Source: Lutraria lutraria (taxonomy: Eukaryota; Mollusca; Bivalvia; Venerida; Mactridae). Taken from it: DNA of 64,000 bases. Shown here piece after piece: positions 23,448-35,476 of this stretch. The notes beneath the pieces are model-generated. The model searched no databases. It saw nothing but the letters and a program-made list of their open reading frames with translations, and was not told the DNA's origin. The stretch spans positions 40,645,083-40,709,082 of the forward strand of contig OZ026835.1 of the NCBI GenBank assembly GCA_964023205.1, in the 5' to 3' direction. The first letter of the stretch is position 1. Every line of letters begins with the position of its first letter. The position numbers were made by a program, and so were the translations under genes.

Positions 23448-23490
23448 GAACAATTCTTGCATAGTTCATGAATAGTTCATGAAGTATGAC
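23448..23490 (+). repeat. Solo copy of the TTCATGAA-type dispersed element
   Basis: 'ttcttgaacaattcttgcat' followed by 'agttcatgaatagttcatga' and agtatg. It is the closest solo match to the unit of the 22-bp array that begins 1.4 kb downstream. Confidence 0.65.
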
Positions 23491-24446
23491 TAACTGTTTG
23501 AATGGGAAGTGACCGCTGTCTGCAAGAATGAGGTGACCATCTAATGCAGTAATTTGAAGAAGGAAATTTGTTTAAAAATGTTCAAAATGACCGCTAAAGT
23601 CAGGTGACCATTAGTATAAATTGAACTGTAAGATTTACTGAGGACAACAAAGGACTTATCTTTTTTTTGGTGGAATTCTGGTATGCTGGTGATCATAGTT
23701 TGTCTGGGGTTCATAAAAGGCAATTTTCTTTATGACTGTAAATGGGTGGATTTCAGTCAAACAGAACATGGTCATGGTAACAAATGGTACTTACACCATT
23801 TTACATCTAGCAGAAAATGGCACCAAATCCGACAAATGAATATTACAAAGATACATTTTCTGATTGATCAATATTTCATAAATAACAAAAGACGGCCATA
23901 TTTGAACATGAACTTGTTTGCTGTCTTCGGAAAAAAACATAAAAAAGCCACTTTTTTGTATTAAAATTGGCCGCTTGTTAAGCAAAACATTTCTGCAATT
24001 GCCTGGTGTATCTTTTTATGTTTCATATTGTGTATACAATAAAAAGATTGATTGTCAGTCTACTGACCTAACTTTTCAAATTAAGGTTGAAAGATGGCAA
24101 ATCAAGGTTTTTAAATTGTGGCCTAATTGAAACAAAAGTACTTCAGAGTGCTATAAATGACAATTATTATAGCTATATCATTCAGTTTTGCCAATGCTTC
24201 GGTCAATATTGAAAGAGATGGGTAATTGAATTTCTGTAGAGATTTGTGTCGTTTGGTTTTAGTGTCTTCAAAAATAATGTTTTTGTTATTAATCTGAAGA
24301 AAAATCTGTTCTAAATTTTATCCTTGAGTTGATCTGTTTAGCTGAGTCTGTTAAATAAATACCCTGCAGCTGTGCTGTCAACCATTCCAAGGTGACCCCC
24401 CTTGCTTTGGAGTCCTTATTCTATATACAATAATTTTTTTGAGTGA
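23491..24446. other. Intron sequence, nothing firm
   Basis: At 23495-23635 'gaccgctg' and 'aggtgaccat' phrases recur and end 'aattgaactgtaag', suggesting an old MITE. The open frames at 23683-24130 on both strands lack splice support. Confidence 0.35.
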
Positions 24447-24690
24447 GACCCGCCTCTGTTGTTGAGTGGTTAAAGTCGCTGACTTCAGATCGCTGCAACC
24501 TCTCACTGGTAGAGAGTTGTGGGTTCAAGCCCCGCTGCCGACCATATCTCTTTATTTGAGAAAGTAGGAAGTTGCTTACGGAGCATGAGAGTCTAGTACT
24601 GGTTCTTCCAGGAATGATGGTAGATGAACTGTCCGCCTCATATAACTCTGACTGTTAAAAGAAGGGTAAAACTCAAACAAACGTGAGGAG
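24447..24690 (+). repeat. tRNA-derived SINE with a long variable-arm head
   Basis: A box 'gttgagtggttaaagtcgct', an extra arm (cctctcactggtagagag) and B box GGGTTCAAGCCCC resemble a class II (Leu/Ser-type) tRNA. A body and a tail (gggtaaaactcaaacaaacg) follow. A truncated copy of the same family is at 26903. Confidence 0.8.
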
Positions 24691-24835
24691 TGATAAGGTC
24701 AACCTGATTTGGAAACTTGTTTCTTTTAATATGATAATGCAATATGTGATAGTACATTTTGTCCACCCTAATTATTTTCCCTTATTTTACATTATTTTAC
24801 ATATATTTACTTGCTTGTTGATGTGAGACTTGAAC
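24691..24835. other. Short spacer before the 22-bp array
   Basis: AT-rich sequence with 'ttattttacattattttaca'. Nothing else seen. Confidence 0.4.
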
Positions 24836-25712
24836 TTTTCCCTGTCAGTAACTTCATACTTCATGAATTGTTCATGAAGTATGCATGAATAGTTCATGAA
24901 GTATGCATGCATTGTTCATGGAGTATGCATGAATAGTTCATGAAGTATGCATGCATTGTTCATGGAGTATGCATGAATAGTTCATGGAGTATGCATGAAT
25001 AGTTCATGGAGTATGCATGAATAGTTCATGGAGTATGCATGAATAGTTCATGAAGTATGCATGCATTGTTCATGGAGTATGCATGAATAGTTCATGAAGT
25101 ATGCATGAATAGTTCATGGAGTATGCATGAATAGTTCATGGAGTATGCATGAATAGTTCATGGAGTATGCATGAATAGTTCATGAAGTATGCATGCATTG
25201 TTCATGGAGTATGCATGAATAGTTCATGAAGTATGCATGCATTGTTCATGGAGTATGCATGAATAGTTCATGAAGTATGCATGAATAGTTCATGGAGTAT
25301 GCATGAATAGTTCATGGAGTATGCATGCATTGTTCATGATGTATGCATGCATTGTTCATGGAGTATGAATGCATTGTTCATGGAGTATGCATGCATTGTT
25401 CATGATGTATGCATGCATTGTTCATGAAGTATGCATGCATTGTTCATGGAGTATGCATGAATAGTTCATGAAGTATGCATGCATTGTTCATGAAGTATGC
25501 ATGCATTGTTCATGGAGTATGTATGAATAGTTCATGAAGTATGCATGCATTGTTCATGGAGTATGCATGAATAGTTCATGAAGTATGCATGCATTGTTCA
25601 TGGAATATGCATGAATAGTTCATGAAGTATGCATGCATTGTTAATGATGTATGCATGAATAGTTCATGAAGTATGCATGAATAGTTCATGAAGAATTCAT
25701 GAATTCTATTTG
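24836..25712. repeat. 22-bp satellite, about 38 copies
   Basis: The unit is 'gcatgaatagttcatgaagt' plus 'at', with tgcattgtt and ggagt variants. Each unit carries the palindromes TTCATGAA (or TTCATGGA) and often ATGCAT. The first and last units merge into sequence matching the solo dispersed element ('aacttcatacttcatgaatt' at the start; 'gaattcatgaattctatttg' at the end), indicating that the array grew inside such an element. Confidence 0.9.
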
Positions 25713-26902
25713 AAGGAGTTGTCAGCTCAACTGAGCATTGATTCTGGTTGAAATTTAATGATAAATATCTAAAATAATCTACCAGGGATTTTTTCACATT
25801 TTTGGAATGTATATTAATGTCCGGTTGTCCTGTTTTCTATGCCCCCTCTCTGGGGCAGCTCTGAAATGACCATAGCTGACGACAAGAGATAAACAAACAA
25901 ATTTGAATAATGGCATTATATGTAATATGACTTAGCATACACTACTGATGTTTTTCCTGACTCAGGACTGGTGATGTCTTTCTTCCTCTGAATTTGTTTT
26001 AGAAAATGTTTAAAAAAAGACACACAATGTGATCACTCTTTTAAGATTGATTAACTTTCCAATGATGCTTTTCTTTAGAAAGTTGCAATGTGTAGTGATG
26101 TCACACTATGTATAGATTGGGAAAATTGTGCAACTTCATGCTAGATATGTCAGACCCTGGACCCAATCTGAAATAGAGAATGCTTATCTACCATCTTTTG
26201 TTTTTCCAAACATGGAAGAGATGGATGGCAAACATAGACATTTGTTAAAAGCGCATTTAAGAAACTGCAGTCTTATACATTTTGAAAGATTAATGTATGC
26301 CTAGCAACAGTTGATCACTTTCTTTCTTTGAGATTATTAACATATGGATGTTTGGTGAGAAAATATAAATAAATAAAATGAGAAATACTTTTTGCAATCT
26401 GCACATTATGATTTATTACTGAAATTATTGGGGAAAACTTGATGAAACAAAATGTGATAATATCGTTATGACGCCAGGTACATATTTTATGTGTTTTCTG
26501 TTTGACTGAAATATTTTCTATTATGTATGAGTCGTTAGTTTTTCTCTGTTTCCAAATTGGTTCTTGTAAATTTCTGTTGATGTAAGTTGTTTTGATTTTG
26601 TATGCCCTAGTCAGCATGTTGGGCATTTTAGTGACTGCAGTAACCCCAAATTTCAGTTGCTGTGTTTCTTTGACTGACGTTACTGTGATGATTGTATTTG
26701 TCACAATAATCACACCAGGGCAAGTTTGGTTTAACATGTGACCTCAAAAATGACGTCGAGGAATGCTTTGTTTGTATTACTTGTTGTGATCAGGGATGAA
26801 AATCATTTGTGACATGTTTCATGTACAGTCATTTCTCATTAGTAAGAACACAATATACCTGTTACTTAATTAGTCTCAAATATCCCTTTTTTGTCTGTTT
26901 AA
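25713..26902. other. Intron sequence with a SINE-tail-like piece
   Basis: Around 25840-25925 'ctctctggggcagctctgaa' and 'atgaccatagctg' plus 'aaacaaacaaatttg' resemble a SINE 3' part, with a relative at 34300-34355. A 140-codon minus frame at 26315-26737 shows no recognisable motif and no splice context. Confidence 0.4.
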
Positions 26903-26985
26903 AGACCGGGGTCAAGTGGTTAAAGTCGCTGACTTCAAATCACTCACTGATAGAGGTAAAATTCGATACAAACAAACAAACAAAT
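26903..26985 (+). repeat. Truncated SINE of the 24447 family
   Basis: 'ggtcaagtggttaaagtcgc' followed by 'tgacttcaaatcactcactg' matches the head of the 24447 SINE. Then it jumps to 'aaattcgatacaaacaaaca', so the B box and body are deleted. Confidence 0.7.
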
Positions 26986-27010
26986 ATGTCTGTTTTTAAG
27001 AATTATTATT

Positions 27011-27632
27011 ATGCCCCCCTTCGAAGAAGAGGGGGTATATTGTTTTGCTAGCCTGTCAGTCGGTCGGTCTGTCCATCCGTCCGTCTGTCTGTCTGTCCGT
27101 CTGTCCGTCTGTCGGTAGACCAGTTAGTTTCCGATCGATAACTCGTCAACGGATTGACCGATGGGTCTGATACTTCGCAGGTACATTGGCCTTGGATAGT
27201 AGATGACCCCTATGGGAATTAGGGTCACTAGGTCAAAGGTCAAGGTCACTGTGATATTGAGTGTGAAAATCGTTTCCGATCAATAACTCGTCAACGGATT
27301 GACCGATGGGCCTGATACTTTGCAGGTGCATTAGCCTTGGACACTAGGTGACCCCTATTGAAACTTGGGTCGCTAGGTCAAAGGTCAAGGTCACTGTGAC
27401 ATGGAGTGTGAAAATTGTTTCCGATCGATTACTCGTCAACGGATTGACCGATGGGCCTGATACTTTGCAGGTGCATTGGCCTTGGACACTAGGTGACCCC
27501 TTTTGAAATCGGGGTCACTAGGTCAAAGGGTTAAGATCACTGTGTCATTGAGTGTGAATATCGTTTGAGCGATAACCCTGTGTCAAGGCCCTGTTTGGGA
27601 GGGCATATGTCTCCGACCGCGGAGCTCTTGTT
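27011..27632 (+). mobile_element. Family D pearl/HINE-like element
   Basis: It opens with a hairpin (atgccccccttcgaagaaga then gggggtat) and a (GTCY)n-like stretch (tccgtccgtctgtctgtctg), followed by three modules of exactly about 145 bp; 'ccgatc' lies at 27131, 27276 and 27421. Each module has 'cgtcaacggattgaccgatg' and 'ctaggtcaaaggtcaaggtc'. It ends 'gggagggcatatgtctccga', a CCGCGG-centred hairpin and CTCTTGTTA. No coding capacity. Confidence 0.7.
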
Positions 27633-28061
27633 ACTTTTTAAGTTTTCGATTTGTTTCAGTGGGTTTTATCCATTTTTTCAATAATCAATGTTTCAGTTAT
27701 AAATATATGTTGGCCGGTTTGCATAGAAAGTTCTCTAAAGTTGTATTCTTACCGGTACTATAGCAATTATAAAGAGAAATATGTTACTCGGGGTACCTGG
27801 GCCAACTTTCATACTCTTATCTAGATGGCTGTTTCTGCACTTGAAAATTCATATCATTATTTTGTATGCTAGTTATTTCCCTTTAACAGATCACTGTTTA
27901 TGATGGAATGCAGCACATACAATAATGGCCAGACACATCTACTATCATTATAATCACACGGAGACGTTAATAAACCTCAAGGGAGAGAAACTGTTCTTCT
28001 TGATGTGATTCATACAAAATTTTGTCCTTTATATAATGATTGAGTTACAATACATATGGAG
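27633..28061. other. Intron sequence, nothing recognised
   Basis: Unique AT-rich sequence between the family D end and a SINE. Confidence 0.4.
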
Positions 28062-28314
28062 GCTGAGGCCACGGTCCAGTGGTTAGTGCACTGGATTTAT
28101 AACTTGGTGATACGGGGTTGATTCCTATCGTGGCGGGTCCCTTCAATGATATTTTGACGACAATGTCAATGTTCCTCCACATGAGGATAAGTTGCCAGCT
28201 CCTAGTGGAACGGTAAGTTTGAACTGGTTAGAATATAGTCAAGAAAAGGGGTTAAAAGAACTGGACGCCGTATGCCTGAAAAACTGTTGAAAAATGGTGT
28301 AAAACCCCAAAAAA
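28062..28314 (+). repeat. tRNA-derived SINE
   Basis: The head 'ccacggtccagtggttagtg' with a weak B box (gggttgattcc), body 'gttcctccacatgaggataa' and tail 'aatggtgtaaaaccccaaaa' match the SINEs at 11777 and 21497. Its A-rich tail touches the TIR of the MITE starting at 28315. Confidence 0.8.
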
Positions 28315-29154
28315 TACAATGTAACCTCTGCAAAGCAACGCACTTTGGGAGCAGCAAAATTATGTTGTTGTTGAAGAGAGGTTGTTGCTCTAGAGAGGTT
28401 AAATTAATAGTAAAACCATGCAGTGGGAAATAATCATGCTGTTGTTGAAGAGAGGTTGTTGCTCTAGAGAGGTTAAATTAATAGTAAAACCATGCAGTGG
28501 GAAATAATCATGCTGTTGTTGAAGAGAGGTTGTTGCTCTAGAGAGGTTAAATTAATAGTAAAACCATGCAGTGGGAAATAATCATGCTGTTGTTGAAGAG
28601 AGGTTGTTGCTCTAGAGAGGTTAAATTAATAGTAAAACCATGCAGTGGGAAATAATCATGCTGTTGTTGAAGAGAGGTTGTTGCTCTAGACAGGTTAAAT
28701 TAATAGTAAAACCATGCAGTGGGAAATAATCATGCTGTTGTTGAAGAGAGGTTGTTGCTCTAGAGAGGTTAAATTAATAGTAAAACCATGCAGTGGGAAA
28801 TAATCATGCTGTTGTTGAAGAGAGGTTGTTGCTCTAGAGAGGTTAAATTAATAGTAAAACCATGCAATGGGAAATAATCATGATGTTGTTGAAGAGAGGT
28901 TGTTACTCTAGAGAGGTTAAATTAATAGTAAAACCATGCAGTGGGAAATAATTATGCTGTTGTTGAAGAGAGGTTGTTGCTCTAGACAGGTTAAATTAAT
29001 AGTAAAACCATGCAGTGGGAAATAATCATGCTGTTGTTGAAGAGAGGTTGTTGCTCTAGACAGGTTAAATTAATAGTAAAACCATGCAGTGGGAAATAAT
29101 CATGCTGTTGTTGAAGAGAGGTTGACTGTTACTCAAGAGAGGGCTTGTACTGTA
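28315..29154. mobile_element. MITE expanded internally into a 74-bp tandem array (about 10 units)
   Basis: The ends are TACAATGTAACCTCTGC and CTTGTACTGTA, matching (in reverse orientation) the unexpanded 162-bp element at 35477-35638. The middle is ten near-identical 74-bp units containing 'gttgaagagaggttgttgct' and 'aatagtaaaaccatgcagtg'. The period is seen as CAGTGG at 28421 and 28495. A few units carry single changes (gacagg for gagagg). No coding capacity. Confidence 0.85.
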
Positions 29155-30889
29155 AATACCAATACCAATGTAATTAAGGGACAAAATATCAACATAAGAA
29201 GATCTGAAACCTTGTTCAGATAATTTACTAAATGCCTTGGAAAAGTCAGTAAACCACCAGGGAAACTTTCTGCACCAATATCATGTGTTTATTATCACAT
29301 GGTTAAACTTCTTAGATTTAGGATTCGTTGACAGCTTGATCAGCTATGAAACCATTATTATGTATAGAAACAAACAATGTCTGATAAGTTACAATGGATG
29401 TTGGTATGATGCAAATGTTTGCAGAAATGTCATATTGTATACAGTTGATTACAGTTTACAAGTCCATACAATTGCATGTTTATCCTAAAGTGTAATGTTT
29501 GTTGTAAATGAAATATAGAATATGACACATTGTGTTTGTTGTTAAAATTTATTTACTTTCATGATATTATTTATTTGTGAGTGATTTCCTGACATAATTT
29601 TGTAATCTCTTCCAAATTTGTCCCATCATGTTGACTACAAACTGTTTGAGTAGAGTGGTGTCTGAATTGTGTGAGTGGTGTCTGACAAGGTTGGATGATG
29701 TCTGATAAGGTAGTGTGGTGTCTGACATGAAATATTTGTTTATTTCAAGGATGAATGGTGTCGGACATGTATTAGTTATGTTTGATTAGGATTTATATAA
29801 CATTGACAAGTGATGTTTGTCAAGGAAAGTTAATCAAAATTGTAATTATCGTCTTTAATTGTGTATCTGGCATCTTTGTATGAAATGACATTGCCATGTA
29901 ATTGCTGCACTATTACAAATTATTACTCTGTTGATATGAAAGCATTAGTTACCATCATGTATCATGTTTAATATATTAACATCACTGAAATGAATATAAA
30001 TTCTTCATTTTCATCCTTGTGTGTTGATGTAAACTTACCGTGTGAAGATAAATGTAATTACATGGTTGTCTCCCCTACTTAGCAATTGATTAGATTCTGA
30101 GCAGTTGCTTACATTGGCTTGTAAATGATAAACACTGTTGTAGCATGAACTTATTTGAAAGAACATGCACACTTAACTAAATAATATGAGATTTGCCTTG
30201 AAAAGGGGGACAGTTTGCATGTTGTATACACAGTCATGTCAGTTCAGTTCATGTTTGATCAGGGTAGTCATCCTCTCTTCAGGTTGTCAGGAAATATAGA
30301 CAATCATTCAGTTTACTCTTAACAAGAACAACTATAACAAAACGTTATAGTTAGACGAATTACAAGAAGTTTTTTGTATGAAGTTGCTTTTTTCATAAAG
30401 GATACTTTATTCATTCCTCCATTATGGAGAGTATAACATATTTACAAGTTATAGATAATACACATATTTTGACAATCATGAGTATTTGAAAAATGAATAT
30501 ATTCATGTATAGTTCATATGTACATGGTATTACCATACCACACATCAATGGAATAAAGTACCCCCTAAATACTACCAAATCCACCATAGTCTGATATGAT
30601 AAAATCACATTAAACTTGCATCTAATGATGTTCCCGATATTATGCCACGTTAACATCATAGAACGATGCCTACATTACTTATTTGCGTTTCAACAGCAGA
30701 GCAGACGAACAGATTCAGTCAAACAGGACAGGTAACGCGACGAATAGCCGGTCGAAATCAACATTAGCCAATCAAATGGCCAGGATTAGCCAAACTAGTA
30801 ATAGACAATACAGTAACTACTCGCAAACAGCTATAATAAACAAATACTCGTAGGTATAATTCATCTAGAAATGTCTTTGATGTATCTTG
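29155..30889. other. Intron sequence with a weak TGTCTGA repeat
   Basis: At 29650-29770 'tggtgtctgaca' or close variants recur about six times at irregular spacing. No gene signal otherwise. The minus frame at 30411-30659 is AT-rich and unsupported. Confidence 0.4.
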
Positions 30890-31195
30890 ACCAAATCCTG
30901 TCAATATACAGTGATATACCTTGACCATTCCGTTCAATATACAGTGATATACCTTGACCATTCCGTTCAATATACAGTGAATCTTCACCGTAAAAACCAT
31001 GCGTAATTTTTCTGACACCAGTGGACTTACAATGGTATTCCGGTGGGTATCCACTGAAATTCCAGAGATATCCAGTGAACATCCAATAGAGTTCCATTTG
31101 GAGTGCAGTGAAATTCTGGTGAAATTCCAATGGGATTTAGTGAACTTCCAGAGCTAATTCCACTGGAATCCAGTGGATGTCCACTGGAAGTAGAA
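30890..31195. repeat. 33-bp repeat (three copies) joined to an imperfect CCAGTG repeat
   Basis: 'caatatacagtgatatacct' plus 'tgaccattccgtt' occurs two and a half times at 30901-30985. From 31015 short phrases 'ccagtgaa', 'ccagtgga' and 'attcca' recur every 12-15 bases to about 31190. Confidence 0.75.
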
Positions 31196-32178
31196 TCAAA
31201 TTCTAAGAGATTTAAATTAATTTAATATTTCACTTTAAATAATATTTTGGATATAACTGTTATGATCTTGACTCAACTGTAAGCTTTTAGGAATGATGAA
31301 GCAAATCAATTTAAACGTACTCCCTTCCAATTAAATGATTTACCAGCATTAATTTCTGGTTTAAGCCTATAGTGACCCATTATTTAAAGATCCGTTGGAC
31401 CTCTTGTCATACAAACTAACCCATGATGAAACAATATATATTCAGAGAAAAGGATAAAAAAGGACAAATAATACACTTTATGTTAAAAAACATGATTGCG
31501 AACCACAAATTTTAGTAATAACGATTATTCTTACTCGATTTTTCAATTTGATTTGTGATTACCCGAGTTACTCAGATACTCGCCACAGCCCTAATGTTTT
31601 ATGTTCTCCTGAAGACAGTAAACTTCGTTCTTAGATTTATAACTGCAGTAGTTCACATGTGATCATAAACTTAAAAAAGTTCCATTTGAAAACAAAAATG
31701 AATTTCAATATGTTACTTTAAAGCATGATTAAGATACATTTAATACTTGATATTTTTACTTTTTTAATTTGTTAATCAAGAAAAAGTACACCTGAAACTT
31801 TTCATGGGGTATTATAATCTTTATTTATTACTTAGGTATTAGGTATGAATTACGTATTCACAAGTTGATGAGATATTTACTTTTTTTACATTTTAAATAT
31901 AGAACAAGTTGCTAATTAGTCTGTTCCTGTGTGGTTAATTATAATTGGCTTGTACTTGAAGTTTTTATGCATTTTTTTCTGCCTATCAGCTGCTGATGAT
32001 GAGAGAAAGAAAAAAATGGTGAAAAATGGTGATAATTTAGAGAAATATACAAAACATTCAACTATTTTGAAGTATGTAATCTGTACATCAGATCCTCACA
32101 TAAACAATTCCTAAATCATGGGTTTCTTCAGAAGGTACAAACATCCTCATTGACAGATTTATTGTTCTCGTACTGACT
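31196..32178. other. Intron sequence, nothing recognised
   Basis: AT-rich unique sequence. Open frame 31929-32114 has no splice support. Confidence 0.4.
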
Positions 32179-33071
32179 TTTTAGCTCACCTGATTCATCA
32201 GGTGAGCTTTTTAGCTCACCTGATTCATCAGGTGAGCTTTTAGGATCGATGAATGTCCGTCGTCCGTCCACAATTAGTTTGTTTACACTCTAGCAACCGC
32301 AGCTCTTAAGGAATCATGATTAAACTTGCTCACAATGTATATGGCCACAATGTCTCGGCTAAGTTCGATAATGGGCAAAATCGGACAATAACTTCTAGAG
32401 TTATGGGCCCTTGAATTACAAAATTTGCTATATTTAGCATGTTTACACTCTAGCGCCTTCATTTATTCACCAATCCTAATCATGTTTTCAGTAAATGTGT
32501 ATAACCAAAAGATCTTGGACAAGGATTATGGGCAGAATCGAACCAGAACTTCAAGAGTTATGGGCCCTTGACTTTGAAAATTTGCTATATTTTAGCTTGT
32601 TTACACTCTAGCACCTTCATTTATACACCGATCCTAATAATATTTTCAGTAAATGAGTATAACCAAAAGATCTTGGACATGTTTGATTATGGGCGGAATC
32701 GGACACATCTTCAAGAGTTATGGGCCCTTGACTTAGCAAATTTGCTATATTTTAGCTTGTTTACACTCTAGCACCTTCATTTATTCACCGATCCTAATCA
32801 TATTTACAATGAATGTGTATGACCTTATGGTTTTGGACAAGTTCAGTTATGGGTGGAATCGGACCACAACTTCAAGAGTTATGGGCCCTTGGATTAGAAA
32901 ATTTGATACGTTTTAGCTTGTTTAACAGTATTATACCTTCATTGTTGGTTTTGATCTCAAAATCTACGTAAAAATGAGTTTTACGAGATGGAAACTATAT
33001 TACCTGGTCATTAATTATTGGCCTTTGTTCTCAGGTGAGCGATAATGGGGCCAATGTGGCCCTCTTGTTTA
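32179..33071 (+). mobile_element. Family A pearl/HINE-like element, copy 2, with a doubled 5' hairpin
   Basis: The 5' terminus (tttttagctcacctgattca followed by tcaggtgagc) is present twice in direct tandem at 32179-32241. Then come 'ttttaggatcgatgaatg', 161-bp-type modules and the 3' end with the GGGCCA/TGGCCC hairpin and CTCTTGTTT. Sequence follows copy 1 closely. No coding capacity. Confidence 0.75.
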
Positions 33072-33573
33072 TCTCCATTTCTGCTACCTGAAGAGTCAAC
33101 ATCGTGGATTATTGTCTAATTTGAAATAATGCTTTGTTATCAAACTGTGGAGGGGAGTTTCTTACCAATCCAGATAAAAATCTAGCTAGTTTGCGTTATG
33201 AGAAATTTTGGGGTATTTTCGTGTGTGTGTGTGCCTTCTGCTTGCGTTATTTCGGGGTGTGGCTGTTTCCATAGTGAAGCTCCATGCTGTCACTTATTGA
33301 TTTTATTGATCTAATCTTTCTGATTTCTAATTTTTGTTGCCATATTGTTTCTTCTATGTTTATACTTCCAACTGAGATGATGAATCTGTTGTGTTCTGCT
33401 TGTATTAGAAAGTCTTTAGATCAAGATTTTTTTGTTGCCAAAAATAACCTGAGTGGTAACTCTTGATCCTGTTGTAGTATTTTAATTTAGACTACTAGAT
33501 GTTACATACTCAGAGACCGCCTCAAGAAATAAGGAAACCTTGAAAAAATCAAATAGTTTTCGACTGACTTTAA
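33072..33573. other. Intron sequence, nothing recognised
   Basis: Includes a short (GTGT)n run near 33223. The open frame at 33284-33466 is Leu/Phe/Ile-rich without splice support. Confidence 0.4.
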
Positions 33574-33762
33574 AAACAGTTGAACCTGTGAACAAAGGCC
33601 ACTCTTGGGAAAGTCAAAAATTAATGTGGCTTTATTGACAGGTGACCTTTTTTTGGTGGTAATTTGTTCTAAATAATCAATAATGATTATTGAAAGAATG
33701 GCCTTTATTCACCAGGTGGACTTTATTCTAAGAAGGCAGCTATTAAAGATTTGACTTTACCA
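33574..33762 (+). mobile_element. MITE, family 'CCTGTGAACAAAGGCCAC', longer copy
   Basis: Starts 'aacagttgaacctgtgaaca' and includes 'ggccactcttgggaaagtca', 'tttattgacaggtgac' and a palindromic middle (aataatcaataatgattatt). It ends 'aaagatttgactttac'. Same internal layout as the copy at 11297. Confidence 0.7.
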
Positions 33763-34484
33763 TCATCAAACACAGGAGCATATAAACAGAGGGACAAAAG
33801 AAAATCTCTCTGTGGGTCTTGCCTTGGAACTGGTTTGCAGCAAAACTGTAGGGGGTTTAAACTCGTTTGAAAGGGCCAGTCTTTGAAAGCACTGCTTGAA
33901 AATAAGGATACAAAAGGACAACAAAGCAATTAATTTATGAATGTGATGAGATTTGATAGAAAATAGTATTTTCATCACTAATATTCAGGATATTTCAATG
34001 GAAACCAGCTGATTTGGTTTTGTGAAATATTGTGCTTTAAAAGCTATCACAGAAAAGCAACTTGCTTCATTCAATAAGATATATCTTAATTTCCTGCCCC
34101 GGAAACAAGTTCTATAACAAAACTAATCAAGCAGAAAAACTTAGAATATTAATTAATAAGAAACTATTAGCTAATGGTAAAATCATTTATGCTCATATTA
34201 TACAGATAGATAAAAAAATAGGACCATGTTTAGAACCAAACAATAGACAGAATATTGGTCTCAGGATATAAATGCCTGCTTCTCCTCTATCTTATCTCTC
34301 TTCTGTCTGGGGCAACTTTGAAATGGCCATAGCTTTTGAATGGGACATATAAAAACATACATTAATATTAAGTCATTTTATTTGTCAGTGTCACCCTTTA
34401 TGTGCATCTATCAATTTCACCAAAGAGCTTTTAATAATGATTGCTACACTGCTTTAAAATGCTTTGATTAAGTACCACATTGCA
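33763..34484. other. Intron sequence with a SINE-tail-like piece
   Basis: At about 34300-34355 'tctgtctggggcaactttga' and 'aatggccatagctttt' match the piece at 25840. The open frame at 34062-34271 is very AT-rich and has no splice context. Confidence 0.35.
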
Positions 34485-35350
34485 TTTTTAGCTCACCTGA
34501 TTCATCAGGTGAGCTTTTAGGATCGTTGAATGTCCGGCGTCCGACGGCCATCGTCCATCCACAATTAGTTTGTTTACACTCTAGCATCCGCAGTTCTTAA
34601 CGAATCGTGATTAAACTTGCTCACAATGTATATGGCCACAATGTCTCGGCTAAGTTTGATTATGGGCAAAATCGGACAATAACTTCTAGAGTTACATGTA
34701 TGGGCCCTTGAATTACAAAATTTGCTATATTTGAGTTTGTTTACACTCTAGCGCCTTAATTTATTCACCAATCCTAATCATATTTTAGTAAATGTGTATA
34801 ACCAAAAGATCTTGAACAAGTTTGATTATGGGGGAATCAGACCAGAACTTCTAGAGTTATGGGCCCTTGACTTTGAAAATTTGCTATATTTTAGCTTGTT
34901 TACACTCTAGCGCCTTCATTATTCACCGATCCTAATAATATTTTCAGTAAATGAGTATAACCAAAAGATCATGGACAAGTTAGATTATGGGCGGAATCGG
35001 ACCACATCTTCAAGAGTTATGGGCCCTTGACTTAGCAAATTTGCTATATTTTAGCTTGTTTACACACTAGCGCCTTCATTTATTCATGGATCCTAATGAT
35101 ATTTACAATGAATGTGTATGACCCTATTGTCTTGGACAAGTTCAGTTATGGGTGGAATCGGAGAGAGTTCAAGAGTTATGGGCCCTTGGATTAGAAAATT
35201 TGCTACGTTTTAGCTTGTTTAACAGTATTATACCTTCATTGTTGGTTTTGATCTCAAAATCCACGTAAAAATGGGTTATACGAGATGGAAACTATATTAT
35301 CTGGTCATCAATTATTGCGCATTGGTTCTCAGGTGAGCGTTAAAGGGCCA
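34485..35350 (+). mobile_element. Family A pearl/HINE-like element, copy 3, 3' end damaged
   Basis: Starts with the intact 5' hairpin (tttagctcacctgattcatc then aggtgagct), then the GC-rich stretch and four modules. The 3' hairpin is broken after 'aaagggcca' and the CTCTTG end is missing. Confidence 0.75.
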
Positions 35351-35476
35351 GAATTTTTTGTGGGTCAATTCCAGATTGTTTGTTGTTTCCATGGCAACAA
35401 ATTTAAGTTTCCCTTTTTTAATAAAAATTCAACTTTCACCTTTGTGTTAAGCAATAATGGAGCATTTATTTGGTTA

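Noticed and set aside
24836..25712. CRISPR-like regular repeats
   Set aside because: The units are directly adjacent with no unique spacers, and the sequence is eukaryotic.
26315..26737. A 140-codon minus-strand gene
   Set aside because: AT-rich composition, no recognisable motif and no splice signals; long frames of this size occur by chance in 64 kb.
33723..33978. Two overlapping minus-strand frames of about 70 codons
   Set aside because: They overlap a MITE end, disagree in frame and have no splice support.
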